Part shown: piece after piece, positions 27,310-39,068 of the stretch
Position numbering within the stretch: the stretch's first letter is position 1
Layout: each line of letters opens with the position of its first letter
Assembly (NCBI GenBank): GCA_023333565.1
Contig: JAJKFH010003229.1
Location: 1,090,001-1,154,000, forward strand
Reading direction: 5' to 3'
DNA: 64,000 nucleotides
Origin: Puffinus mauretanicus
Taxonomy: Eukaryota > Chordata > Aves > Procellariiformes > Procellariidae
Program-made: the position numbers and the translations under genes
The notes under the pieces: model-generated
Databases searched by the model: none
What the model was told of the DNA's origin: nothing
The model's input: the letters and a program-made list of their open reading frames with translations, nothing else

Positions 27310-28125
27310 ATAGTTTGTAAAAGACCTCTGAAGGTCATCTGGTCCAACACCCACCTCAAAGCAGGGTAAACTCAGAGCAGGTTGCTTAGCTGAATTATGA
27401 ACGCCTCCAAGGATGAAGATTTCACAACCTTTTTAGGCCACCTGGTCCAGTATTTGAATACCCTTATTGCAGGAAAAAAAAAAAAAAAAAACTAATATAT
27501 AATTGGAATTTCCTGTATTGCTGTTTGTGCCCTTTATCTCTCATCCCTTCACTGTTCAACTGCAAGAAGAGTCTGGCTCCACCCTCCTTATACTTGCTCA
27601 TTAAGTAGCTGAAGGCAGCAATGAAAATCCCCCCATCTCCCCAGCCTTCTCTTCTCAACACAGAACAAACCCAGCTGCCAGCCTCAGCTCATACACCATG
27701 TGCTCCAGCCCACTCAACATTTCAATTGCCCTCCAGTGAGCTTTCTCCAGTATGTCCATGTCTGTCTTGTACTGGGGAAGCCCCAAACTGGACACGTAGT
27801 CCTGCACAAATGCTGAACAGAGGGGAATCATCGTAATCACTTCCCTCAACCTGCTGACTACACTTTTGCTAATACATCCTGGGATATGGTTGACCATTTT
27901 CCTGCAGGTGCACACTGCTCACTCATGTTCAACTTGTGTTCACCTGGACTCCTTTCTTACCAGTCAGGACCCAGCCTCTGGCCCAGGTCTCTGCATTTGC
28001 CTTTGCTGAACATCACGAGGCCCCTGTCAGTCCTTTACCCCAGCCTGACAAGGCACCCTCTGGATCTGTCTACCCTATAGTCTGCCTATCCAATCCATAC
28101 TTCACCAGTTTGGCTACAAAGGATA
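27310..28125 (-). mobile_element. Diverged CR1 LINE, 5'-truncated, minus strand
   Basis: The left end shows the CR1 3' segment in reverse complement (GACCTCTGAAGGTCATCTGG) without a clear terminal microsatellite. The body follows CR1 ORF2 C-terminal sequence: the minus-strand translation contains SKSVVSRLREV and LGLPQYKTDMDILEKAHWRAIEML, matching the region that reads SVASRSREV and YKKDIEVLE in other CR1 copies in this window. It is more diverged than the copies at 9.3 kb and 39 kb. An internal A18 run has expanded at the place where the other copies have a short A-run. The right boundary is approximate. Confidence 0.85.
27474..27491. repeat. Poly-A tract inside CR1
   Basis: There are 18 consecutive A residues within the CR1 body. 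The homologous position of the CR1 at 9.3 kb has only a six-base A-run (CTGTAAAAAACTTC near 9541). This points to microsatellite growth after insertion, not to a separate poly-A tail. Confidence 0.75.
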
Positions 28126-31100
28126 CCATGGGTATATAGCATGGTATATACTGTTTGGTATCTAATGATCCTGAAGTTGGGGACTCAGAGTGTAAACAAT
28201 TTCTGAGCAGCCTTTCTGGCTCTGGGATATTAGTTCAGATAGGAATTATATCTTGAAACTTGATATTAATACTATAAAATATTCTTTGCATATGCTGAAG
28301 AAAAAATAATTTATGATTTTCAGAAGAAGGGTGCAGTTTTAAAGTTAGTCATTGTTCAAAAATATTCAGACGGTTAATATCAGATATCTTCAGGTATCTA
28401 AAGAATAACTCAACTAAAATATTTGATATGTAATAACAAGGTCAGCTGAAAGTGAGAGTTTTCAGGTGCTCTGAGAACAGACTGATAATGATTTTGCCGC
28501 TACAGAATATGTTTCCAGTCACTCTGATTTTTCTGAAGAATTTTTTTCTAACTGAAATCTTCTGTCTCCTCTTGGCCTGTCCATAAATTATTGCAGAAAA
28601 TCTGAACAATTGCAAGTGAGAGGTTGATAAAAATAAATCAACTTCTTCAGTTATAAGAAAACAATTACCTTTTTCCTTTATTTGAATCAGATATGCTGGA
28701 GGAAAGAATGGTTAAACCATGAGTAAATACAACCTGTGGATGAGCTGGAATTGGATGAACTATGATCATTGAAAACTGAATGTATAATACATTACACAAA
28801 GCTAGATCTCAGGCTCCAACACACTTCATTGGCAGATGACCAGGCCTAATTTTCAAAATGAAGGATGGATATGTGTGTTTATCTGTATCGCAATAGCACG
28901 TACCAGAATTGCAACCATGCACCAGGATGCACCATCACCAGAATCCCATTGCACTAAGTACCATATACACAAGAGAAAGACCGTCTCTGCCTCAAACAAC
29001 TAGCACCTAGGAGCAAGACAAAAGAAAACAGAGAGAAATATTAAACAATTTCTAAGACCGGTAAGCTGAAAAAATCCAAAATGAATAACATATATTAAAA
29101 CAGACTACGTTTCCTATCAGAGAATCAAATTTCCAAGGTCGAGTTTCTCTGATATTAAAGAATACGTGTGAAACCCACTGGCCAAATAAAAGTTTTAATA
29201 CCACTTTAGTGCCAGTCCACATAGGGAATGACTGTCAGTTTGATCAGTTCCTTTTAGCTTATATGCCAGAAGTATGAGTTACTGATTTAAGAATAGCAAC
29301 CCTGCTGATAGTTATGTGTTGCTATAGGGCCTAATTTCCTTTTCTTAGCTCTTTGTCTTGTGTTTTAAGACCTTGAAAATTATGCATAACTGGATATTTT
29401 TCAAGTGGCTGCTGTAAAATTAATCACGCTAAAATTAAAAAATGTGAGGATTAAAGTGGCATCTGTCACCTTAATTTCGCACCCCTGCTTGAATGTATTG
29501 TAATAGTCTTAATTATATCACCACATGCTATACCGATTTCTACCTCTCTCAGTATACAATATGAATCGTCTCTGGGAACAAGTCACGGATTTGCAGCAAA
29601 AGAAGCAGTTGTCCATAACACCTTGGTTTCATTTGTCACTGACACTGGGAGGTGTAAACTGAAATAGGAAGCAAAATGGTCTTCTGAGTAAGACAGGTGA
29701 AATCTGTCCCATTGGATTACATTTTATCCCTGCCTCTGTCACAGAGATTCTCATCAGCTAAGCAGAAAAGCTTTTAAATTATTTTCTCAGTTGTCTATTA
29801 ATTATGAGTTTCTCATTAAATGCTTGACCTGAGACTATGCTCTGGGGTCAAAGCTGATCACTTACAGAGGAAACTGAAGTCAGCAAAAGCTATACCTGCA
29901 AACTGAAAATTGCTAATAATAAGTGTTCTGATAAAAATCAAGCTCCAGACATCTTGAAGTAGGCATCCAAGATGATAGATATTTTACACTTAAAATCATT
30001 CTTTGCCTCAGTTTCCCTCTGTAAAAACAAGTTAATATTTTTTACACCTCTGGAGTTGCAGTATTAAGTAAATAAATTTATCATTGTTGAATAATCAAGA
30101 TCATGTGAGTTAGTATTCTGTCTTCAAGGAGGGCAAATTAGAGTGAATAATGTATTGAATCACACCATTATATTAATAACATATATTAAATATCTTCTCA
30201 GTCAGTAAGCATAAATTTGGAACAATAACAAATAAACAGAATACCTCAAAGAATATATGCACAAAGGTCTTGCTCAGTGGTAAGGTTGCACATGCACAGA
30301 AAATCTTACTTTTGGCATTTTTTAAGCTTAACTTGATCTTGCAACAGGGATGTTCCTTTTTACACAAGGCAGATTAAATTTTTAGTATTTAAATTTCAGG
30401 TAATCCCATTCAACCTAGTCACTAAGTGAATCACAAATACAGAATAATTTCTACAGCTTTGCAATAATCAACCTCTTTATACTGTTATATTGCCATCAAA
30501 TTCAAATCTCTTTTTTTTCTTCAGCTCTAGAATGGGACAAACTCACAATTGCAGCTTATCAGTAACTACTGGTAACCATAAGAGTTCCAAATAAATCACT
30601 TCATTTGTTTTAGTATTTTTTGTCTCACAATATTGTTACTTTTCAAAGCTCTTATCACCAGGTTAGACTACAGACATCAATCAGCCAATAAACAAAGTGT
30701 ATGGTTTTATTTTCATAGAAGACTTAGCTGTTGTTAATGTGTATTTAAGCAGACAAAAATGATCACTATGAGATCCAAAGATAAATGCACTAGATAACCA
30801 AAAGTACAAATTTGTATTTACATGTCTGTGCTTATGTTGAGTAACAAGAAAGCCTGTAGCCTTGTGGTAAAGGGAAGTTTTGTGCATTAATAACATTAGA
30901 AGTTGATTTTTTAGAGACTGAATTTCCATTAGCTTATGAAAAAGGCAAAAGACTGTCAAGTTCAAAATAGTCTTTCATATACCAAAACTATTTGTGGTGG
31001 ACTTGTCTATGGCAGATTGGCTTCAATCCAGCTCGCCAAGCTGCCTTTCAGTGATACTTTACTTATGATTAAGCCTTTACTTGTTGTACAGAATGTTTAA

Positions 31101-34100
31101 CATTTAAAATGAAATTTTATTTAAAAGGTTGCTTCTGTGGTTCAGACACCTTTTTCTTTTTTCAAATTACTAATTACTCTAGGGGAAATCCTTCCTACAC
31201 TGATAACTGAACGTTGAAGAGAACAGTTGAAGACTAACCAGAAATATTCATCTCAGTCCATAGTTAATCTAGCCTTATAATCCAAATGTAAACTTTCAGA
31301 CCTAGCTATCACAGATTAAGCTGCTAAATCTTGTGCTTGAATACAACTAACGCTTCTTCATGGCCACTTATTACAAAAAATAATTAAAACAAAACTTTTG
31401 GATGGAAGATGGCTGACTTGTAAAATTTTGGTTCTACTGATTGTAGACTGTCAAAATTATAAGAAAATAAACCAATGATGAAAATTGTGAGGCTTTTTTG
31501 ATAATAGGTGATGACTTACTATATTGAACAAAACTCAACATGAAAGGCATTTTTGCTAAAAGTGAGGTCCATTTTTAAATTGTGAAAAAGAAGTATTTTT
31601 CTACTTGAGGGATTTCTTAGTGAGAAAACTCATCAAAATTGAACCCATTTAAAATTTCTGAGGAAAGGATATACCAGTGACTTTCAAGGGAGAATGACCT
31701 GAGCAAGGGAATTCTATTTTAATAACCTGATGGTAAAGAGGAAGGCTAAGCTTGGAAAGAAGAGGTACTGTTGAAGTCTCAAAGGGGAGGAGGAGATAAC
31801 TCACAATATGTGGAAAGGAGCACCCTAAGAGGGGTTTGAAAATGATCCTTCACAGGCAAGAAGAAGGAGCTTCCGTTTTTTGAAAAATTATGTTCTATGG
31901 GCAATCCTCTTGCCAGCCTGTGGTATGATACTTTGGTACAGGACTTCCTTATCTCCCAAAAACTTTAATCAGAGTCCACCGCAAATTATTATTCTGTAGT
32001 GTGTGGAGCAGAGCTGTGAACAGACATGCAGTTCTGCAGGGGACTTTTATGCTCAAAAAGGTTTTAAAGAAATTTAGCTAATTGCATTTGCACAATTGTC
32101 AGTAAAGTACATAGGTGAAAAGCACTGGTGGTTTCAGGACAGGGAGAAAAACAAATCCTTGGGTTTTAGACAGTATGGGAATACTGAATATTAGGGGTGC
32201 AGGCCACAAAATTCATAGAATTACAGAGTTAACTGGATAGGAGATAAATTCACCTGAGAATGGCTAGGGAGAAATGGAGCAGCTACTTGTAATTTGTAGA
32301 ATACCAGGGAAAGAGAGAGGAAATATTTGGAAAGCTGTGTAGCTGGGGTGCAGGTCCAGCGGAGGCTGCTGAGCTTTGCAGAAAACGAAAGGAAGGAAGA
32401 CATTGAAGATGGACTATACTGAATGAAAGGGAAATAACTTAGTATAAACTTTGCAGAGATTGCTGTAAAAGCTTTGAACTCAGTGACACAGGTATAAAAA
32501 GGGTTGGTAGAAGCTCGAATCTTTCACTGTCAAATATGAACTTTTCTGACATCCAAGAAGTGTGGAAAGGAGACTACTCTCAGCTGCCTGCTTCACCAAT
32601 ATCATAACAACATCCAATAGTAACAGCCTTCTATTTTAGCCCAAAACTAACAACTAGTTGAATGTGTGGCTCTTAGATCTGGATGCTACTGATCACACCA
32701 TGTTATATGAGATGCAAGGTACTTGGAAATACCCAGTGGAAGCTTTGAGAGTTCATTTTGTGGATCCAAGAGACCTTACTGTATCTCCTTCAGCAAACTG
32801 TTATTGAAGAAACATGGTTATCATTTGTGTGGTATCACTGTCCACTGTTACAAGACCGGTACTCAGCATGGCCTGCCATCTTATTCAAGCTGCCAAGTGG
32901 AAATCACCAGTAGCACCAAGTTTCTTTTATTATCTTTAAAAAAGAGGAAAGCAATGCAAATGAAAAATTATTCAGCGATAGCTGTCCAAAACCCCACTGA
33001 GCATTTGTAGACTGCAAATCTGCAATAGTTGCAGAACAATTCAGACCAGAAACCTAAATTTCTCTCCTGCAGAAAGGAATTCAGAATATGTCTGTCCATT
33101 AGCCCTATCAAGAAAGTCTACAGCCAAGAAAGCCTATACTCCTAGACTAAACCAATCACCTAGACCTCTACAGCCAATGGAGACAGTCACACCCAGAGGG
33201 TAATTAATTCCATCTCAAAATAGATCAGTAAGACAGTAAGGCTGAATCGACAATGGACCCATCTTTCTCTACTATTTATAGAAAAACTCCACATTAACAA
33301 ATCAGGTAAAATAAGTCTTACTCAGAGCAACCAGCTGTCTCTGTTAGGCAGCCACACTTGGTAAAAACTAATATATTTCCTCTCTGACCAGAACTTTTCC
33401 ATTTTTCTGTTGCTGTTCCTCAGTGATCAGTGTGATCTCCTTGAACATCACTTCTACTACTATATTGCATTGTTATAGGACAGTTTAGAATTTTATTCTT
33501 TCTGCAATATCAAAAAAATGTCTGCAACCTATTACTATAAATGGATTGTAAATGAACAGTTTGATACCAGATGCCAGATTTCTCTGGAGGCAGGGCTCTG
33601 GCAAGTGCCAGATGCTTTTTAATTTGACACTTTCAGTTATTCCAGGATGATTAAAAACCCAATAAATGCTAGTAAGTAGTTTGGCACTAAAATGTACCTA
33701 AAAATCCAAATATTCCCAGTTTCTTTCTTGATAAAGATTGATATAGCTTTGTTTGGAAATTTCTTAAAGACATAATTTTTCCCAAGCTTCTTCATTGTTT
33801 CCTCATTCTTTGAAGTAGAACTAGTACAGCTCCATTTTTTCTTCTTCAGTTCATGAGAGTATTCAGTTTCTTTTCCAGTCAGGAGGTTGAAAGTGCAAAA
33901 AAAAAAAAGAATTATAAAGAGGAGGAAAACAACTCGAGTAATATTTTCCAAGACTGACAGGGGAAGGGAACATTTTGGTATAGATAGGGGGTTTTTTTTA
34001 GAATTTCTGTTCTCACTTTCTCCAAGCCTTTTTTAAAAAATAAATACTGTATAAACATTACCTGTTTACTAGATGTCAGTGTTCATTATTTTACTTTCAG

Positions 34101-34802
34101 CACAAACAAGATTTAAAGAGTAAAAAATACTAAACATATACTTCCAAGTTAAAGAAGGACCTTGGAAATTACTACACTAAAATTCACAGTACAACTACAT
34201 TGCTGAGTTTGTGGTCTGCAGTTTTTTCTGTTTTCCCTCAGGAATTTAATGCATATTATTTTAAATCAGAATTTAAGTCTCTTCCTTATATATGTAACCT
34301 GTTATTTCATCTTGTAGTTCAAAGTTTTTCACTTTGTCTGTACTACCAAGGGTATGCATAACAGAAGTGAAAAGTCTGATTAATACTACTATCAGGAGTG
34401 TGTACTAATCTCTTATATCCAGAGAAGTTGTAGGTTATTTCCAAGCTGATGTCATTTCTAGAAAAAAAAGCATTTTTAAAATGCCTGACAAGATTGGGAA
34501 ATTTATAATCTAAAATACATCCTCCCTGTTAAAGTTTTTTATACAGATTATTCTATCCAGCCCTTTTTGCCCCTTTCATTCTGTGAACTACTTCAGGACC
34601 CTGATGATAGGCATGGCATAAATGAAATGTCAAAATTGTATTATCAAAACGAGACATATAAAAATAGCACTTAAGAGGTTCATACTTAGAAGAGATAAAT
34701 CAAAATTATACATGTGTATAATTGCCTATCTAAATAGAAATTATTGCTGTCCTGACACTCATCCACAATACTTATTTGTGCTATGAAATAATCACCTTTC
34801 AC
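28126..34802. other. Unique AT-rich non-coding stretch
   Basis: No gene or clear mobile element was found. Open frames stay near or below 105 codons and lack recognisable domains. The part from about 31.7 to 32.4 kb is purine-rich on the plus strand. The part around 29.3-29.9 kb is not low-complexity and carries clustered TTAAT/ATTA words. An A-run lies near 33.9 kb. Confidence 0.55.
29330..29545. promoter_or_regulatory. Candidate conserved non-coding element
   Basis: The segment holds AATTATGCATAACTGG (an octamer or homeodomain-like word), GTAAAATTAATCACGC and CACCTTAATTTCGCACCCC, with two CpG dinucleotides in otherwise CpG-poor DNA. It matches no repeat that I know. Regulatory function is inferred only from motif density and texture; a cross-species alignment is needed to decide. 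Confidence 0.2.
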
Positions 34803-35635
34803 AGCATGTGGTGGGCCCCAAGATGTCCTTTCCATCCTTCAAGTTTCTGGATGGGTGTCAGGGAGCAGGCATGGGGATGCTCAGCCTGGGCCAGGGGCTC
34901 CCCAAGGCACATCCCACTGTCCCAGCCAGGAGCAGGGCAGCTGGGGGGCACCAGGGCAGCCCCAGCCCTGGGATCAGGCACCTCCCTAGGGATGGGACAG
35001 GAGCCTGCAGGTGGGCCGGGCTCAGTGGGGCCCATGGCTGGGTAGGTCAGGGGGGAGCTGGAGACCGGCCCTGCTACAGCATTGCTGGGGCAGGGGCTGA
35101 CGGCCCTGGGGGCTCAGATGGGGTCCTGGGCAGGGACAGTCAGACCCATGAGCACCTTTGGGGCCTAGACAGAGGCTTCTCCTCCCAGCAAAGTCTGTCC
35201 TCACACCTTGCAGAGGTCAACCAAGGGCCAGCCTGGCAGTATCTGAGCAGGACAGAACCAGAGGTGGTGGCCAGGTCCAGCCAAGGAGCCAGACCATAAG
35301 GCAACATTGTGGTGATGAGGCAGGTCTAGGACCAAGCTGGGAAGTCAGCCCACAGGTCACAGCCAGGATCAGGTCCTGTGGTAGCTGGACAAGTCTGAGC
35401 TGGGCCAGGGAGCCAGCCCAGAGGTTGAAGCCTGGCCCAAAGGGCTCTGTAGAGAGGCAGGGGCAAGGCTGTGGCTGAGCTGACGATCAACACTCCTCCA
35501 TCATGGCTCAGACAGGGAGGGAAGGCTTGGGGCTGAGCTTATGTAGAGCTCCTGGACCCACAGGTGTGGGTGGAGGCCCCAGGTGAGGCTGGTCAGGGTC
35601 TTTATGGCTTATTAGTGCACTCAGGGCCCTGGTAA
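34803..35635. repeat. GC-rich block, probable decayed minisatellite
   Basis: Composition shifts sharply from AT-rich flanks to a block dominated by G, C and purine-biased words such as CCAGG, GGGGCA and GAGCCAG. In its right half related segments recur about 57-68 bp apart: GAGCCAGACCA near 35286, GTCAGCCCACAGGTC near 35344 and GCCAGCCCAGAGGTT near 35412. CpG is scarce, so it is not a CpG island. The longest frames (163 codons at 34808-35299, plus strand) overlap frames on the other strand and are low-complexity in Gly, Pro and Ala, as expected for GC-rich DNA. A GC-rich exon is a less likely alternative. Confidence 0.5.
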
Positions 35636-35867
35636 TGGGAATGGTGAGTCAGAATGAATACAGCTGTGCCAGACTATGGGTTCTTGGTTTTACAGGTACG
35701 TATATACAAACTAAATATTGGTGTGACTGTCCCTAACTAGAGCAAGACAGAAACACAGTCTTTCCTGACAGAAGAAGCACTCACAGGAAGCACAAAAGAC
35801 AGTTATTGAATTCGAGACTAATGCTTCTATAGGCAGCAACTTCTGATTTCTCTGTCAAAAGCTGTAT

Positions 35868-37075
35868 CACAAAACCATAGAAACCAGGAGAGTAATGGAC
35901 TTTAAAACACCATCTAGTCCATTCACCTGCCTCAAAGGCTGTGGAATTGCAGCTATATCATTCCTAACAGCTGTTCTTAAAAATCTCCAGTAGTGGCTTT
36001 ATATCAGGCGTATGCCTAAGGTAAGTTCCGTGCTGGAAAATATTTGGGGGTTTGTGTGGTTTATTTAATTCTAACAGTTTACCTCAATCTTTTTGACTTC
36101 AGAGTCTGTTATTTGTTGTTATTGTCTATCAATAACACACAGAACAGATTTTTTCTTTCCTCTTTCTATTAGTTTCTTCTGGTTTTCAAGACTAACCAAC
36201 TGCTACCTCTATTTTTTCCTTCATTGACTAAATAACTCTAGATCTCTCAAGCTTTCCTCATAAGTCACATGTTTTAAGAGGTGGACCACTCTTGCTGTTC
36301 ATTTCTGAAATTTCTCCAATTGTTCTGTATTGTTCATGAAGCATGAGGATTGAAAGAAATACTCTGGTTGCTAAATACATGATAAATACACCAGAAAGTT
36401 GACTTTCAAGGCACAACCTGACATTTGTTTTTATTGCATTGCACCCTTCTTTTCCAGATTTTTTCTAAGTTTACCAGAGGCACTTTGAATTGTAATGCTA
36501 TCTTCTAGTGTAGTTGGTGTCATCTGCAAATTTAAGAGTCATACTCCCTATTCCTTCATCATGGACGCTAATGAAAATAGTGAATAGTAGCCTACTAAAA
36601 CCTCATTCAATATATTCTCCTCTTCTGGTGATGAATCACTAATTAATACTCTGTAAGAACAGTTTTCCAACCAGCTTTGCACTCTATAGCAGTTTCATCT
36701 AGACTATTTTTCTACAGTTTGCTTAAAACAATGTCATGTGAGAAAGTTTACATCAAAAGATGTAAAATAAAACATTTTTCCTAGCATAAAGCCAGGTTCC
36801 CCTTCATGAATGAAACTACCTGACACAATTTGTTCTTAATGAATCTATACATCTAGGTGTTTATAAATTATTTGTTTTATTATTTGTTTCAGTATTTTTG
36901 GGTAATAAAAGATGAGTCTATAGCTCCCCAGATTCCCTTTGTAAGGTGTTCATCTTCCTGCAGACTTTTTGAGTATCACCTGTTTTCTAAGTTTACAAAG
37001 ACAACTGTGAATGACTTTGAGGCTATATCAAGCTTGTTCTCTGCGTGTTTAGTGAGGAATTCCACTGAGCCAAGA
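35868..37075 (-). mobile_element. Ancient CR1/L3-like LINE, minus strand
   Basis: Although highly diverged, the segment keeps the order of landmarks seen in amniote CR1/L3 elements when read in reverse complement. It starts with a 3'-end-like CCATCTAGTCCA, then ACTAAATAACTCTAGATCTC, then the active-site region GGTGTCATCTGCAAATTTAA near 36515-36535. It continues with GGTTCCCCTTCATGAATG and ATAGCTCCCCAGATTCCC near 36920, and ends near 37060 with a segment matching the upstream reverse transcriptase region. No frame survives. It is about 1.2 kb long and covers much of the reverse transcriptase, more than many younger copies. Identity was judged from remembered family sequence, so the subfamily is uncertain. 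Confidence 0.75.
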
Positions 37076-39068
37076 TGATTTGAAAAAAACATTAGCCCTC
37101 AGCCCCACATTACCTTAGAGGTAACCTATTTGATGCTGGTATTAATTCTGTTGGTCTACTGTAAAACGTCCCTCATCAGTCACTAAAGTCACCCTCTCCC
37201 ACAAAAGTCCTCAGTCTCCTCCCCACCAACCTCAAATGACAGTTTAATTCTGAAACTCCCTGACCACAGTTCCCACCAAACCATACTGCCACTGGCCCAG
37301 GCTAAGGCACAACCCCTGCAGCCACTGGCTGTGGAGAGAAGGAGAGCTGTCCCCCGCTATCAAGCTCCACCACCGTGTTTCTCCTCCTGTAGGGAAGCAG
37401 TGATTCAGCCCTCCTGTGTTATTCTTCTCAGGCTCATATAGGTCAAAACTAGGGCAGTGGCAACTGGTGGATTTGGCCCTCACGTCCCTCACACTGGTTC
37501 ACGGGGAACCAGATTGTTTCCAGAAAGGGTCACATGCTCTTCTTCTCTATGAGGGATGGCTGCCACAGGCCCAAACCAGCCTCCTGCATGGCTACAAAGC
37601 CTGCCTATAGTCCTCATCACTCTTTTCTGCCATCAGCTGCACTTTCAGGGGAGCAGAATAAGAGGTGACCTCAGCATGATTAGTGCTGTAGACCACACAG
37701 TGACACTTCCCCAGTCATTCATGTCCATGGATACTTGACTGAAGACAAAGGTAACACTTCATAAAGAACAGTGCCCTTAAAACAATGCAGTGGAGTTATG
37801 CTTGTTCCCACAGAAGCTATATGCTAAGCCATTTCTGTGTTACTACCTCATTCCTCTTTGAGTCTTGCCCAACACAGTCGGATGTGGCAGATCTAGCAGC
37901 TGCTGTCAGAAGTATCTCATCCACTGTCTGCAAGCCCGCTTCAAGACTTCAAGTTAAAGGAAGTCAGTCGTCTTCCCTATTGTATTCATCAAATTCACTG
38001 AAATGTTTTCCTTCTTGAATGAAATGCATTCCCTGCAGGGAATGAAAACAGCCTGCCATGAGGTAGCATAAACTTGGTCCCATAACCCGCATCTCCTTCC
38101 TTTAGTTAGATAGGTTAAACCCATCTGCCATGCTTTTAGATGTCCATTGTCTAGCCAAAGGATTTGTTTGGGGGGAGCAAAATAAAGCAAATACATCTTT
38201 AACATCAATAACCTAAAATGAAGTATTATATCCTATATAAGTCATTTGAAAGCCAAGGACACACAAAAAATGTCATTGTTTTTCCGTTCCCAGCAGAGAG
38301 GCTAACATGCCTACCCATGCTCTAGAGGAAAGAAAGTTAAAAACTTCTCAAGACAAACTGAGAAACATGATGCTTTTCTTTCTGCTATGAACTGAAACAT
38401 CATTGACAAATTTCCGTCTCCAGGTGTGAATAGTCACATTGAAGCAAAGACTGAGCTGAAATGAGTGCCTGGAATACTTTCCCAGGACAAACATCCTCTT
38501 CACCAGTTTATTAGCTATGTCTACCCTGAGAGCTTCCACATACAAAGAGTCACTCTAGAGGTGTTTCAGCTGCACTTCAGGATGAGACCCAGGGGTTTTT
38601 TGGAGGAAAAGTAGATACACAGAACAATCAGGAAACAAATGTGCTCTAGCACGCTTCAGTTCATTCCTGATCATCCAGATCTTCAGTCTGGTTTATCAAT
38701 AGACTAAGATTGCAGCACACAACTTGGAGTTCATCTGCTCACATTCAGCTTTTCAGTGCAATTTGATCTGGTCTGCTTTTAAGAGACACATTTTCTTTAT
38801 CTACTTTTAGCTTTTAGAGCTAATGCCCTAGCTGACTTCTTGTAACCAAAAAACAGCTCCATCTTCTTAGAAGTGCCGGAATGGCAGTCACAAAGGCTGC
38901 TTTAAACAGCATTCTTTTGATTCCTCTTTCTACTTCTCTCCTCCATGTGTCTTCTGTAGCATTCACACCTGATTGTTGAACTCTGAAAATTCTTCAGAAG
39001 CCAAATCTCCAGAGACAGTTTTGACAGTCTTGATAGTCACTGAAATGGTGGTAGGAGGGGGGACTAAA
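37076..39068. other. Unique non-coding stretch between two CR1 elements
   Basis: No gene was recognised. The part from about 37.1 to 37.7 kb is less AT-rich than its surroundings and has overlapping short frames on both strands without recognisable domains. An exact 18-bp palindrome is listed separately. Confidence 0.5.
38027..38044. repeat. 18-bp perfect palindrome
   Basis: CATTCCCTGCAGGGAATG is its own reverse complement. The half-site resembles an EBF-type TCCC..GGGA dyad (consensus core TCCCNNGGGA), so a dimeric EBF-like factor is one possible reader. This is motif similarity only. Confidence 0.6.

Noticed and set aside
32215..32250. ATTCATAGAATTACAGAG as a CR1 3' tail
   Set aside because: Only the first dozen bases resemble CR1, and the conserved GGAAGGGACC segment does not follow.
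34808..35299. 163-codon Gly/Pro/Ala-rich frame
   Set aside because: GC-rich DNA has few stop codons. Frames are open on both strands and the product is low-complexity.
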